Assembly (NCBI RefSeq): GCF_002894645.1
Contig: NZ_NCQY01000023.1
Span: 78,698 to 142,697, forward strand
DNA from: Salinibacter altiplanensis
GTDB lineage: Bacteria; Bacteroidota; Rhodothermia; Rhodothermales; Salinibacteraceae
Length of the DNA: 64,000 nt
Reading direction: 5' to 3'
Every line of letters begins with the position of its first letter. Positions within the stretch are counted from its first letter, which is position 1. This document shows positions 43,200 to 51,411 of this stretch, one piece after another. The translations under genes were made by a program, and so were the position numbers. The notes beneath the pieces were generated by a model. It saw only the letters and a list, made by a program, of their open reading frames with translations, was not told the origin of the DNA and searched no databases.

Positions 43200-44459
43200 C
43201 TACTCGTCGTAGGCGCGCAGGGCCAGGGATGTGTTGTGCCCGCCGAACCCGAAGGCATTGGACAGGGCTACGTTCACGGGCCGCTCTTCCGCTTCGTTAA
43301 ACGTGTAGTCCAGGTCACACGCCGGGTCGGCCTCCTCAAAGTTAATCGTCGGCGGCACCACGTCGTGTCGGAGCGCCTGGATGGTCGCGATGGCCTCGAT
43401 GGCCCCCGCGGCACCGAGGAGATGCCCCGTCATGCTTTTCGTGGAGGACACGTTCAGGTCGTACGCGTGGTCGTCGAACACCTTCTTGAGGGCCTGCGTC
43501 TCGGCCTCGTCGCCGAGGGGGGTCGACGTGCCGTGGGCATTGATGTAGTCGACATCGGTTGGGGCAAGGCCGGCGTTGTCGAGGGCGCGGTTGAGCGCGA
43601 GGCACACACCGCCGCCCTCCGGGTCGGGCGCCGTCAGGTGATGGGCGTCGGCGGACATGCCGATGCCTTCGATCTCCGCGTAGATGTGGGCCCCACGGGC
43701 CCTGGCCCGCTCCAGGGTCTCGATGAAGAGCGCACCGGCCCCTTCCCCCATCACGAAGCCATCCCGATGGGCCTCGAACGGGCGCGAGGCCCGCGCCGGG
43801 TCGTCGTTGCGCGTCGAGAGGGCCCGCATGCTCGCAAAGCCCGCGATGCCGAGCCGCGTCACGCAGGCATCGGTTCCGCCACAGAGGGCGGCGTCCATGT
43901 CCCCCTCCTGAATCATGCGACAGGCGTCGCCGATGTTGTGGTTGCCCGTGGCACAGGCCGACACCATCGCATGGTTCGGCCCCCGAAAGCCGTGCGCCAT
44001 CGCGATCTGGCCGGCCGCGATGTCGGGGATGAGGGTCGGGATGAAGAAGGGCGACGTGCGCTTCTCACCCCCCTCGATGAACTCTTCGGCTTGGTCCCGG
44101 AAGGTCTTGATGCCCCCAATGCCGGTGCCGTAGACGACCCCGATGCGGTCTTTTTCGTCCTGGGCCATCGCCTCGGGATCGAGGCCAGCATCTTTCACTG
44201 CCTGATCGGCCGTGACGAGGGCGTACTGGCTGAACGGATCGACGCGCCGGGCCTGCTTGGCAGGGAGGTGGTCTTCCGGATCAAAGCCGTCGAGCTCACA
44301 GGCAAAGGTCACCCGGAGGCCTTCCGGGTCGAAGGACTCGATTGTGGCGGCGCCACTGGTCCCCGCCACGAGCCCGTCCCAGTACTCATCCACCGAAAGC
44401 CCAAGGGGGGTAAGCGCCCCCATGCCAGTAACGACGACGCGACGTGACGTGCCTGCCAT
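43200..44459 (-). CDS. fabF: Beta-ketoacyl-ACP synthase II FabF (with acpP)
   Basis: A 419-residue condensing enzyme. Catalytic Cys169 (VSACATG), a His in NAHGTSTPLGD, and Lys/His in SSTKSMTGHLLGAAG are all present, as is NAFGFGGHNTSLAL. The upstream acpP on the same strand (140-base gap) is the classic acpP-fabF order, so this is probably the housekeeping enzyme. The paralogue at 24778 is similar throughout. It elongates acyl-ACP in the cytoplasmic type II fatty-acid cycle. The 26 in-frame codons before 44459 were trimmed as leader. Confidence 0.92.
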   Translation of the reverse strand: MAGTSRRVVVTGMGALTPLGLSVDEYWDGLVAGTSGAATIESFDPEGLRVTFACELDGFDPEDHLPAKQARRVDPFSQYALVTADQAVKDAGLDPEAMAQDEKDRIGVVYGTGIGGIKTFRDQAEEFIEGGEKRTSPFFIPTLIPDIAAGQIAMAHGFRGPNHAMVSACATGNHNIGDACRMIQEGDMDAALCGGTDACVTRLGIAGFASMRALSTRNDDPARASRPFEAHRDGFVMGEGAGALFIETLERARARGAHIYAEIEGIGMSADAHHLTAPDPEGGGVCLALNRALDNAGLAPTDVDYINAHGTSTPLGDEAETQALKKVFDDHAYDLNVSSTKSMTGHLLGAAGAIEAIATIQALRHDVVPPTINFEEADPACDLDYTFNEAEERPVNVALSNAFGFGGHNTSLALRAYDE

Positions 44460-44599
44460 GCTTTGTGTAGGTGTGGCTGCCCAAGGATATAGAGTACGCG
44501 GCCCACGCCCGGTTCGGCCCAGTGCCCTCACATACAAACGCCCGGCGAGTCGTCCAGCCCTGTTGGGCCGGCACCCGCCGGAACGCAGGAGCGGAAGAA

Positions 44600-44836
44600 C
44601 TACGCCTTCTCTTCAAGGTATCCTACGGCATCACCGACCGTCGCAATCTCCTCGGCCTCCTCGTCCGGGATGGTGAGGTCAAACTCTTTCTCAAATTCCA
44701 TGATGAGCTCGACGGTGTCGAGCGAGTCCGCGCCCAGGTCGTTCGTAAAAGAAGCGTCCGACGCCACGTCGGCTTCGTCGACGCCCAGTTTGTCGACAAC
44801 AATCGACTTGACCGTCTCTTCGATGTCGCTGGCCAT
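44600..44836 (-). CDS. acpP: Acyl carrier protein
   Basis: A 78-residue, very acidic protein: [19 protein letters not shown], then the phosphopantetheine site [17 protein letters not shown] with the modified Ser, ending [15 protein letters not shown]. Length and motif are canonical for AcpP, which carries growing acyl chains for the fatty-acid synthase. It precedes fabF on the same strand. The promoter should lie in the divergent gap toward metK. Confidence 0.96.
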   Translation of the reverse strand: MASDIEETVKSIVVDKLGVDEADVASDASFTNDLGADSLDTVELIMEFEKEFDLTIPDEEAEEIATVGDAVGYLEEKA

Positions 44837-45224
44837 GATTGGCAGTGTCGTTGGTGAGAAGTAGGCAAGTGAGTGAACGGGTGGCCCGCCGCCCCAAGAG
44901 AACGCATACCTTCACTGAGAAGGCGCAAGCCCCAGTTGAAACTGGGCTTGCTGGGGCAGGAGATATTCAGCCACGCTAAACTACAATGGGGCCCGTGGAG
45001 AAGCAACGTTTGATGCAAGCTTCGCACTCGTACGGTCCCTCTGTGGGCTGCACTGGAGGATCTTCACGATCCGACGTTGGCAATTATCCCTTCAGGACCT
45101 AATGTTATCGGTCAGTTTTCGAAACTTTCCTTCGACCTCTGCTTTGGGCGTAGTCGTTTGCTCCTCCCTCGGAGCGGAGCCGTTTTCCAGGCGGTGCATT
45201 TTTCTCACGGACCGATTGTTGTTC
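44837..45224. other. Divergent promoter region between acpP and metK
   Basis: These 388 bases hold no gene. A hairpin (AAGCCCCAG/CTGGGCTT, 44927-44949, one bulged C, loop TTGAAA) lies on the acpP side and is not followed by a T-run. Because metK follows, I looked for SAM-I, SAM-II and SAH riboswitch sequence blocks and saw none. The segment 44960-45160 is AT-richer than the neighbours and probably carries both promoters. Confidence 0.5.
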
Positions 45225-46385
45225 ATGGCTTACCTCTTCACCTCCGAGTCGGTCTCGGAGGGCCACCCCGATAAGATCGCCGATCAGATTTCGGACGCCA
45301 TCCTCGATGCGCACCTGGCCGAAGACCGGAGCAGCCGGGTGGCCGTCGAGACGCTCGTCACGTCCGGGCTCGTCGTGCTCAGCGGCGAGATCACGTCTCA
45401 GGCCCACGTGGAGCCGCGGGAGATTGCCCGAGACGTCATTCGAGACATCGGATACACCGACCCCCAGATTCGATTCGACGCCGACTCTTGTGGGGTCATC
45501 AGCAGCCTCCACGAACAGAGCGGCGACATCAGCCAGGGGGTGGACGGCGGCGACGAGCAGGGCGCCGGGGATCAGGGCCTTATGTTCGGCTACGCGTGCC
45601 GGGAGACCGAAGAGTTGATGCCCATGCCCATCACGTTCTCACACCGGCTCGTGCAGGAGCTTGCCCACATCCGCAAGGAGACGGACAAGATGCCCTACCT
45701 GCGGCCCGACTCGAAAAGCCAGGTGACCATCGAGTACGAGGAAGACCGCATGACCCCGCGACGGGTGCACACCGTTGTCGTCTCCACGCAGCACGACGAA
45801 GGGGTATCCCAGAAAAAGATTCGGAAGGACGTGCGCGACATCCTGCTCCCCCGCGCTCTTCCCACCGGCCTTCTGGACGACGACCTGATCCTCCACGTCA
45901 ACCCGACGGGCCGATTCGTTACCGGGGGGCCGCATGGGGACACGGGCCTCACGGGCCGCAAGATCATCGTGGACACCTACGGCGGCAAGGGCGCACACGG
46001 CGGCGGGGCCTTTAGCGGAAAGGACCCGTCGAAGGTGGACCGGAGCGCTACCTACGCGGCCCGCCACGTCGCCAAGAACCTCGTCGCGGCGGAGCTCTGC
46101 GACGAGGCCGAGGTGCAGATTGCCTACGCCATCGGCGTGGCCGAGCCCGTGTCGATCGACGTGTCGACGAACGGCACCGGCGTCCTGCCCGACCCCGAGT
46201 TGTGCGAGATCGTCCGGAAGCACTTCGACCTGTCCCCCTCGTCCATCATCGACCGGCTCAACCTCCTGAAGCCCCGCTACCAGGAGACCGCCGCGTATGG
46301 GCACTTCGGACGCCCCCCGTTCCCCTGGGAGGAGCTCACGCACGTGGAGGCCCTGAAGCGAGACGCCCCCAAGGTCACCCCGTAG
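45225..46385 (+). CDS. metK: S-adenosylmethionine synthetase
   Basis: A 386-residue enzyme making SAM from ATP and methionine. Landmarks: [20 protein letters not shown] at the N-terminus (ATP and Mg contacts), [12 protein letters not shown] (about residue 115), [31 protein letters not shown], and [22 protein letters not shown] (P-loop-like, Lys contact). It ends with the region before [14 protein letters not shown] placed the start at MAYLFTSES (45225), the usual MetK N-terminus; 41 upstream open codons are leader. An intrinsic terminator follows at 46420. Confidence 0.96.
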   Translation: MAYLFTSESVSEGHPDKIADQISDAILDAHLAEDRSSRVAVETLVTSGLVVLSGEITSQAHVEPREIARDVIRDIGYTDPQIRFDADSCGVISSLHEQSGDISQGVDGGDEQGAGDQGLMFGYACRETEELMPMPITFSHRLVQELAHIRKETDKMPYLRPDSKSQVTIEYEEDRMTPRRVHTVVVSTQHDEGVSQKKIRKDVRDILLPRALPTGLLDDDLILHVNPTGRFVTGGPHGDTGLTGRKIIVDTYGGKGAHGGGAFSGKDPSKVDRSATYAARHVAKNLVAAELCDEAEVQIAYAIGVAEPVSIDVSTNGTGVLPDPELCEIVRKHFDLSPSSIIDRLNLLKPRYQETAAYGHFGRPPFPWEELTHVEALKRDAPKVTP

Positions 46386-46419
46386 CCAAACTCGGTGCCA
46401 TTCTGCGTCGTGCCCCCAC

Positions 46420-46456
46420 GCCCTCGTCGCCCACTCGGCGGCGAGGGCATTTCTTG
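46420..46456 (+). terminator. Intrinsic terminator after metK
   Basis: A 12-bp stem (46420-46431 with 46437-46448, one G-T pair) with the loop CACTC is followed by ATTTCTTG. It begins 34 bases after the metK stop. Stem GC content and position fit a rho-independent terminator. Confidence 0.75.
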
Positions 46457-46577
46457 TTTCGTGTGGCCGTCCCTGGCGCAAGACACTTACCTTTGTGTGC
46501 CCCTCACTTTTTTGCCTGTCCCCCCTCCCGGGTGTCCTCGCTCACTGCCCGCATTGCACCGACCTCTCTTGCGCCGA

Positions 46578-47006
46578 GTGGACGATCGATGTCGCCCCCG
46601 GCACTCACTTGGTCATAGCAACAGCCCCCCCCTGAGACGTCGCTCGTTTCTGACACTCATTGTTCTCTCCACTTTCGGACTTCTGTTCGCTGTGGGATGC
46701 GGTTCGACCGGGTCAGTAACGGACGCGGGAGACGGCACGGGGTCGCCGATCATGAGCAGCCCCTCGACGAACCCATCATTGAGTGCGTTTTTCGCAATGC
46801 AAAATGTCCCCGACGACATTGGGACGGCCCTGGTGACCAGCGATGAGATTTCGGTTGTGCCCGTCGAGGACGCCAGTGATGGAGACGCCACCGAGGTCGG
46901 GGGCTCCGTGCTTCGCAGCGAGAACTTTGAGGTGGGCCTCGACGGCCTCCGGGCCGACCTTGATCCGGCGACCGCAGGCGGCACTCTCTCCGCGTCAGTG
47001 CTGTAG
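46578..47006 (+). CDS. Small lipoprotein of unknown function
   Basis: A 142-residue reading frame from a GTG at 46578. After a basic N-terminus (LRRRSF) comes a hydrophobic stretch ending LLFAVGC, a convincing lipobox with Cys at about residue 37. The mature 105 residues are acidic and low in complexity at the start (STGSVTDAGDGTGSPIMSSPSTNPS), then MQNVPDDIGTALVTSDEISVVPVEDAS. I recognise no family. The GTG start is chosen because the lipoprotein signal needs the Arg cluster; no ATG lies in frame closer. It stands alone between metK's terminator and the decayed peptidase gene. Confidence 0.55.
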   Translation: MDDRCRPRHSLGHSNSPPLRRRSFLTLIVLSTFGLLFAVGCGSTGSVTDAGDGTGSPIMSSPSTNPSLSAFFAMQNVPDDIGTALVTSDEISVVPVEDASDGDATEVGGSVLRSENFEVGLDGLRADLDPATAGGTLSASVL

Positions 47007-47094
47007 AACCTCTTTCAGGGCTCCCTTCCCGACGGGGCGCGGCCCCGCAGAAAACCCAATCGGCACCTGGGAGCGCCCCTCAAATGGGAGGAGA

Positions 47095-47404
47095 CTACTC
47101 CTCGGGCGCCGTCTCAAAGATCCGGACCGCCGCGTTGCCGTCCGGATCAACGTAGGCCCGGAACATGCCCCCGGTACTGAAGGGCGTGGCGATGGCCCCG
47201 TTTCGATCAAGTGCAATGACGCCCCCCACCCCGCCGAGCGCCTCAATCTCGTCGATCGTGCGCTGCGCCGCCGTGAATGACCAGTGCCGTCTCGGAGGAC
47301 GGTCCCCCCTGGCCCCGTGCCGTAACGGGCATCACACACGCCCAACCAAAAAGCACCGCCGCAAGGAAAAACGCACTGTGAATTCGCACCGGCAGATCAC
47401 ACAT
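47095..47404 (-). pseudogene. Internally deleted isoaspartyl peptidase/asparaginase gene
   Basis: Two ends of one gene lie back to back in different frames. From an ATG at 47404 the minus strand reads a signal peptide (SAFFLAAVLFGWACVMPV) and then SSETALVIHGGA, the conserved N-terminus of Ntn-type isoaspartyl peptidases. Around 47262-47276 it switches frame to AAQRTIDEIEALGGVGGVIAL, then DRNGAIATPFSTGGMFRAYV and a stop at 47095-47097. That is the C-terminus of the same family. The ~250 residues between, including the catalytic Thr, are missing. The remnant is therefore nonfunctional. A single deletion joining the ends out of frame is the simplest history. Confidence 0.78.
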
Positions 47405-47793
47405 GGGGGTGAATGAGGGATGTGGGGATTGGAAGATTTGTAAGACACAATCACAATGAGTGGACCAGCGCGGAGAATCACCACTCGATATCTGCCGTTT
47501 TGCCCGACGAATCGTCGGACCTGCCCCGTTGACCCCGACTTGCTTCTGCCGTTATGACGAAAGTTGCATTTCCTTCATACAATATTAGGGGCTGCTTCCC
47601 AAAAAGCCACTGCCTGGACCGCATTTTGCCGCACAATAATGTCCCAACGCCTCACGTTGGGGAACACGCGGCTATGTGCCTGATTTGTGGCATTTTACGC
47701 TTGCGACTTGGCAGAATTTTTCCCACACTGTTTTCTGCAGACGTCGTTTCTTGACGTTCGGCATTCCCGCACACAGAACACACCCCCACATAC
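47405..47793 (+). other. Intergenic region upstream of the ECF sigma factor gene
   Basis: This 389-base gap is clearly AT-richer than its surroundings. A perfect 7-bp hairpin CCCAACG-CCTCA-CGTTGGG (47643-47661) lies in the presumed leader. No coding frame was credible. It should contain the promoter of the sigma factor gene; I could not assign exact promoter elements. Confidence 0.5.
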
Positions 47794-48459
47794 ATGGCGA
47801 AGGACAAGGCAGAAGTCGTCACCAAAAAAACCGCCTCGAAGGACAAGAACGCGTTCAATCAGCATGAGGCCCTCCAGGAAATGAGCGACGAGGACCTCAT
47901 GTCGCAATTCCAGGCTGGCACCGTGGAGGCGTTCAACATCCTCGTGGAACGGTACTCCGACCGCCTGATGCAGTATCTCTATCGCTTTTTGGGCGACAAA
48001 AAGCGGTGCGAGGACCTTCTGCAGGAGACGTTTCTGCGCGTTCATCGGAATCGTCACTCCTACCGGCGCATTGCCAAGTTCTCGACGTGGCTCTACACCA
48101 TTGCCGGGAACCTTGCCCGCTCCGAGTACCGGAAGCGAAAGCGGCGGCGCATGCAGTCGATCCAGTCCGTCAACCGCGACAACGAGGAGTACGAGATGGA
48201 AATTCCGGACGAGTCCTTCTCGCCGGACAAGCACGCGGAAAGCACCATCCAGGACCACTACATCCAGGAGGCCATGAACGAAATTCCACCGGCCTTCCGC
48301 GAGGTCGTGGTGCTGCGCGACATCCAGCAGCTCGCGTACGACGAGATTGCAGAGATCACGGGGCTGCCCATGGGAACCGTCAAGAGCCGCATCAACCGCG
48401 GGCGGACGAAGCTGCAGGCACTGCTCCAGGACGTGTACCCGTTCCAGGAAGAAGAGTAG
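47794..48459 (+). CDS. ECF-type RNA polymerase sigma factor (RpoE-like)
   Basis: A 221-residue sigma-70-family factor of group 4. The Lys-rich N-terminal ~25 residues precede region 2 (EDLMSQFQAGTVEAFNILVERYSDRLMQYLYRFLGDKKRCEDLLQETFLRVH, then KFSTWLYTIAGNLARSEYRKRKRRR). Region 4 is NEIPPAFREVVVLRDIQQLAYDEIAEITGLPMGTVKSRINRGRTKLQ, a clear helix-turn-helix. The acidic linker (EEYEMEIPDESFSPD) is usual. Such factors direct envelope-stress or specialised regulons and normally have an anti-sigma partner next to them. Here the next gene is DUF971, behind a terminator, so no anti-sigma gene is evident. Confidence 0.9.
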   Translation: MAKDKAEVVTKKTASKDKNAFNQHEALQEMSDEDLMSQFQAGTVEAFNILVERYSDRLMQYLYRFLGDKKRCEDLLQETFLRVHRNRHSYRRIAKFSTWLYTIAGNLARSEYRKRKRRRMQSIQSVNRDNEEYEMEIPDESFSPDKHAESTIQDHYIQEAMNEIPPAFREVVVLRDIQQLAYDEIAEITGLPMGTVKSRINRGRTKLQALLQDVYPFQEEE

Positions 48460-48518
48460 GTCCGTCTCAAATCCGACGCCCCACGAGACTGCCTTGTCGT
48501 ACACACTGAACAACGCTG

Positions 48519-48549
48519 CGCCGGATTCCTGCGGGGATCCGGCGTTTTT
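48519..48549 (+). terminator. Intrinsic terminator after sigma factor gene
   Basis: CGCCGGAT (48519-48526) and ATCCGGCG (48537-48544) form a perfect 8-bp stem with a 10-base loop, followed by TTTTT. It starts 60 bases after the sigma factor stop and 45 bases before DUF971, so the two genes are probably separate transcripts. Confidence 0.85.
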
Positions 48550-48593
48550 GTGAAGGGATCTCGTCGTTGTTCTTCCGCTCGGTCCGTTGTCCG

Positions 48594-48917
48594 ATGGCCT
48601 CTTCCCAGCCGCGCCGGCTTCAGGTGGACACGAACGCCCAAACCCTCACGGTGGACTGGGCGAACGGACACACGTCGGTGTTTCCCCTCCCTCGGCTTCG
48701 GGCCGCCTGCCCCTGCGCCGAGTGCCAGGGCGATGCGATCGACGAAATCGACCCGCCCGCCCCCGACGCGGAGCCGGCCGACGCCGACCCGCAATGGACG
48801 AATCTCGACATCGAGCCCGCCGGGAGCGTCGGCATCCGCATCACGTGGGACGACGGGCACAACGCGGGCATCTTCCGATGGGATCGGCTCTGGGGCCTGC
48901 AGCCTCCGGAGGCGTAG
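48594..48917 (+). CDS. DUF971-family protein
   Basis: A 107-residue acidic protein: LTVDWANGHTSVFPLPRLRAACPCAECQG (with Cys-Cys spacing CxCxxC), then IEPAGSVGIRITWDDGHNAGIFRWDRLWGL. This is the DUF971 (gamma-butyrobetaine hydroxylase N-terminal-like) domain, found alone in many bacteria near iron-sulfur or Mrp/ApbC genes. Its Cys residues suggest zinc or Fe-S binding. The partner is unknown here. The start at 48594 gives the domain exactly. Confidence 0.82.
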   Translation: MASSQPRRLQVDTNAQTLTVDWANGHTSVFPLPRLRAACPCAECQGDAIDEIDPPAPDAEPADADPQWTNLDIEPAGSVGIRITWDDGHNAGIFRWDRLWGLQPPEA

Positions 48918-48942
48918 CCACACGTTTTTTGCTGGAGCCCCA

Positions 48943-49038
48943 CTATCCAGTGAACTGTGCGATCAGCACGAACAGAAGAACGATCCCGGCGAACACCCCA
49001 AGCGCGATGAGGATTTGACGCGTTACGCGGCGGTTCAT
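48943..49038 (-). CDS. 31-residue single-span membrane peptide
   Basis: On the minus strand an ATG at 49038 opens a 31-codon frame: basic N-terminus MNRRVTRQI, then a hydrophobic helix LIALGVFAGIVLLFVLIAQF, stop at 48943-48945. The positive-inside N-terminus followed by a single 20-residue helix is a convincing small membrane protein pattern. It lies 25 bases from the end of the converging DUF971 gene. Its start codon and upstream leader are part of an exact 17-bp tandem duplication (49032-49065). No homologue can be named. Confidence 0.5.
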   Translation of the reverse strand: MNRRVTRQILIALGVFAGIVLLFVLIAQFTG

Positions 49039-49065
49039 GATGGGGAAGGGTTCATGATGGGGAAG
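49032..49065. repeat. Exact 17-bp tandem duplication
   Basis: The unit GGTTCATGATGGGGAAG occurs twice, at 49032-49048 and 49049-49065. On the minus strand it duplicates the start-codon region of the small membrane peptide; the outer copy gives a 6-codon frame that ends at the inner ATG. Confidence 0.9.
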
Positions 49066-49156
49066 CGTGGATTCGAGCCGTGTGACAGGGGCGAAAGGGA
49101 TATTCTTTTCGTCTGTTCATGTTAAGACCAGAGAAACAGACCGTGCTGTCAACCCC

Positions 49157-49188
49157 GTCGTCGCTTCGATCTGTCGTCGCTTCGATCT
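49157..49188. repeat. Exact 16-bp tandem duplication
   Basis: GTCGTCGCTTCGATCT occurs twice back to back (49157-49172, 49173-49188) in a noncoding stretch between the small membrane peptide and DUF2339. It lies about 90 bases from the 17-bp duplication. Confidence 0.9.
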
Positions 49189-49325
49189 GAACGCAGGGCC
49201 GACTCCACACTCGACGACGACCTCTCGGCCCAATCGGACGGGCCCCAGATCGGATCTAGAGCGACAATGGAGCTCACTTCGTGCGCCGAGAGAACGTTTG
49301 TGTGTTGATCTGACGGCGCTGCTCC

Positions 49326-51137
49326 TTATTCGCCCTCGGATGTTGATGCGGACGTCGCGCTGGCCCATCCGTCCAACAGACGTCCCGGGAGCACGTAGCT
49401 GAGGACGAGGAAGCCTCCCCCGGACCCGAGAAAGAGCCCGATTCGCCAGAGGGCCGAGAGCGACGCGAGGTCGACGAGAAACAGTTTTCCAACGAAGAGG
49501 ACGAGGGTGAGGAGGCCGCCGATCCGGAGGAACGACTGCCGCCGCCAGGCTCCCGCCACGAGAAGGATCGCGGCGGTGCCTCCCCAGACCGTCGAAACGT
49601 ACGCCTGCCCCTGCGCCGCCGGCGCAAATTCTCCCAGCCACCACGCGAGCCACCCGGCCACTACGACGCCCCCGTAGGCCCAGCGGACCCCGTCCCGACG
49701 CACAAACCAGGCCGCCCCGGCCACGAGCCCCAGCGCAACCACTTCACTAAGCGCCGCCGCCCGGACAACAGGTGTGGCGTCGGGCGCTACGGTCGCAATC
49801 CGATCCGCGAGAACAGCCGCAAGCACCGCGAAGAGGCCGTGTGCGGTGCGGCGAAACGGGGCCGCCTCAAGGCGACGAGCCAACGCCATGAGCAAAAGCC
49901 CCTCTACCCCCCAGGCCACGAGCATGGTGCCATCGCCGAGGATCTCGCTTCCGCTGTACGCCAGCAGCACCGCGGCCACCATCCCATGCACGATGGCGCT
50001 GCGCCGAAGCTCCTGCCGCCAAAGGCCCACGACGCCCCCGGCGTAGAGGCCCGCTCCGCCCCCAGCGACCACCCCCCACACAAGGCCCGACGCCCCCCAC
50101 AGAAGCTGCGAACTCACGAGAGCAAACAGTGGGGGCCCGGCAACCAGGCTGTACGGAACAGTATTCGGCCCCTTGATCCACGCGCCCCAGTGGCTCTCCT
50201 CCTGCGTGTCCCCCTCGCCCGACGCGAGCCGCCCCAGTACCGGGGTGACCGCCAGCAGCATCCACGCGACGCCGATGCCCCCTTGCAGCGCCCACGCATC
50301 GGGCGGGAGCCTCCCTCCGATCCCCGTCCAGAAGGCGGTCACGCCCAGCACGAGCCAGCCGCCGGCGACCGCTGTGTACAGGAGTGACGTCCAGCCTCGT
50401 GACAGCACGATCACGCACGCCCCCGCCAATACCACGCAGGTGTAGACGGCCAGCCCGGTCATGCTGTCGACCTGCCCGGCAATCAGAAACGGCGTGCCAA
50501 GCCCCCCCACTGTGCCAATGATGGCGAGGCTCGGGGCGTCCTGCCGAACGGCGAGCACAATGGTGACCACCGTCACCGCGCCCATGCTCGCAAAGGCGAT
50601 CGGGTAGCCGAGGAGCCCGTACAGCTGATAGGCCGCGAAGATCGTGGCGTAGAAGGCAGCGCTACTGCCCCCCAGGAGCACCTGTCGGAGCCGACGCCGC
50701 GAGCCGTAGACCCGCAGCCCTGCGCCGAGCAATGCGCTTCCCAGTGCGGCCCCGATCCCAACCCGCACTGCCGGCACCAGCCAGCCCTGATCGACGGAGT
50801 ACTTGAACAGAAAGGCGACCCCGAAGAGCAGCAGCCCCACACCCACGTAGTTCAGCCAGTCTTCGCTCCGAAAATCGACCCACGACGCGAACGAAGTGAG
50901 CAGGCGCATTACTGGGCCCGCCTCCTCCCGGCGAGACGTGTGAGGAGACTCCTCACGCACCGGTGCTGGGGGACTCGACGTCACAGACGCACCGTCCGCC
51001 GGATCGGACACCGCGGAGCGAAGCTGTGCTACCTCGGCACGAAGGGCGTCGAGAGACGCCTCCAAACGCTCTACGCGGGCGTGGAGGTCGGAGGCGTCTT
51101 CCTCTTGGTCTGCGGATGCGGCGTCTGAACCGGTCAT
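49326..51137 (-). CDS. DUF2339-family polytopic membrane protein
   Basis: A 603-residue protein. Residues ~15-45 form a short coiled coil (LHARVERLEASLDALRAEVAQL). A Pro/Ser-rich linker is followed by SWVDFRSEDWLNYVGVGLLLFGVAFLFKYSVDQGWL, the diagnostic DUF2339 start, and then about 16-18 hydrophobic segments to the end, including APSLAIIGTVGGLGTPFLIA. Family function is unknown. The gene is long for a membrane protein with no enzyme motif, as is normal for DUF2339. No operon link is obvious. Confidence 0.85.
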   Translation of the reverse strand: MTGSDAASADQEEDASDLHARVERLEASLDALRAEVAQLRSAVSDPADGASVTSSPPAPVREESPHTSRREEAGPVMRLLTSFASWVDFRSEDWLNYVGVGLLLFGVAFLFKYSVDQGWLVPAVRVGIGAALGSALLGAGLRVYGSRRRLRQVLLGGSSAAFYATIFAAYQLYGLLGYPIAFASMGAVTVVTIVLAVRQDAPSLAIIGTVGGLGTPFLIAGQVDSMTGLAVYTCVVLAGACVIVLSRGWTSLLYTAVAGGWLVLGVTAFWTGIGGRLPPDAWALQGGIGVAWMLLAVTPVLGRLASGEGDTQEESHWGAWIKGPNTVPYSLVAGPPLFALVSSQLLWGASGLVWGVVAGGGAGLYAGGVVGLWRQELRRSAIVHGMVAAVLLAYSGSEILGDGTMLVAWGVEGLLLMALARRLEAAPFRRTAHGLFAVLAAVLADRIATVAPDATPVVRAAALSEVVALGLVAGAAWFVRRDGVRWAYGGVVVAGWLAWWLGEFAPAAQGQAYVSTVWGGTAAILLVAGAWRRQSFLRIGGLLTLVLFVGKLFLVDLASLSALWRIGLFLGSGGGFLVLSYVLPGRLLDGWASATSASTSEGE

Positions 51138-51411
51138 CGGATCCGTTGAAAGCGGCGGCTACACTCGTTTCTTCTCTGCTCCCTTCCGACTGCCACGCAG
51201 CGTTCGGCCAAGCCATCGTCCCGTGGGTCCACTTCGGGCGAGCGTGTTGACCCGGGGACTCAGAAGCTGCTGGGCGGACGTTCTGGTGCCCGCGGCTCAT
51301 CAACGTACCAGACAGCACTCCAAGATCAGACAGGCGAGTTTCATTTTCAATGCCTGCTCTCCGCAGGACAAGTGTCGAGGCAGTGGGGCCCTTACGAGCC
51401 CCTTCCGGACG

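Noticed and set aside
44837..45224. SAM or SAH riboswitch upstream of metK
   Set aside because: I looked for the conserved SAM-I, SAM-II and SAH blocks and found none; the only hairpin (44927-44949) is on the acpP side.
49071..49086. Possible tRNA T-loop-like GATTCGAGCC
   Set aside because: No cloverleaf could be drawn around it; the flanks lack acceptor and anticodon arms.
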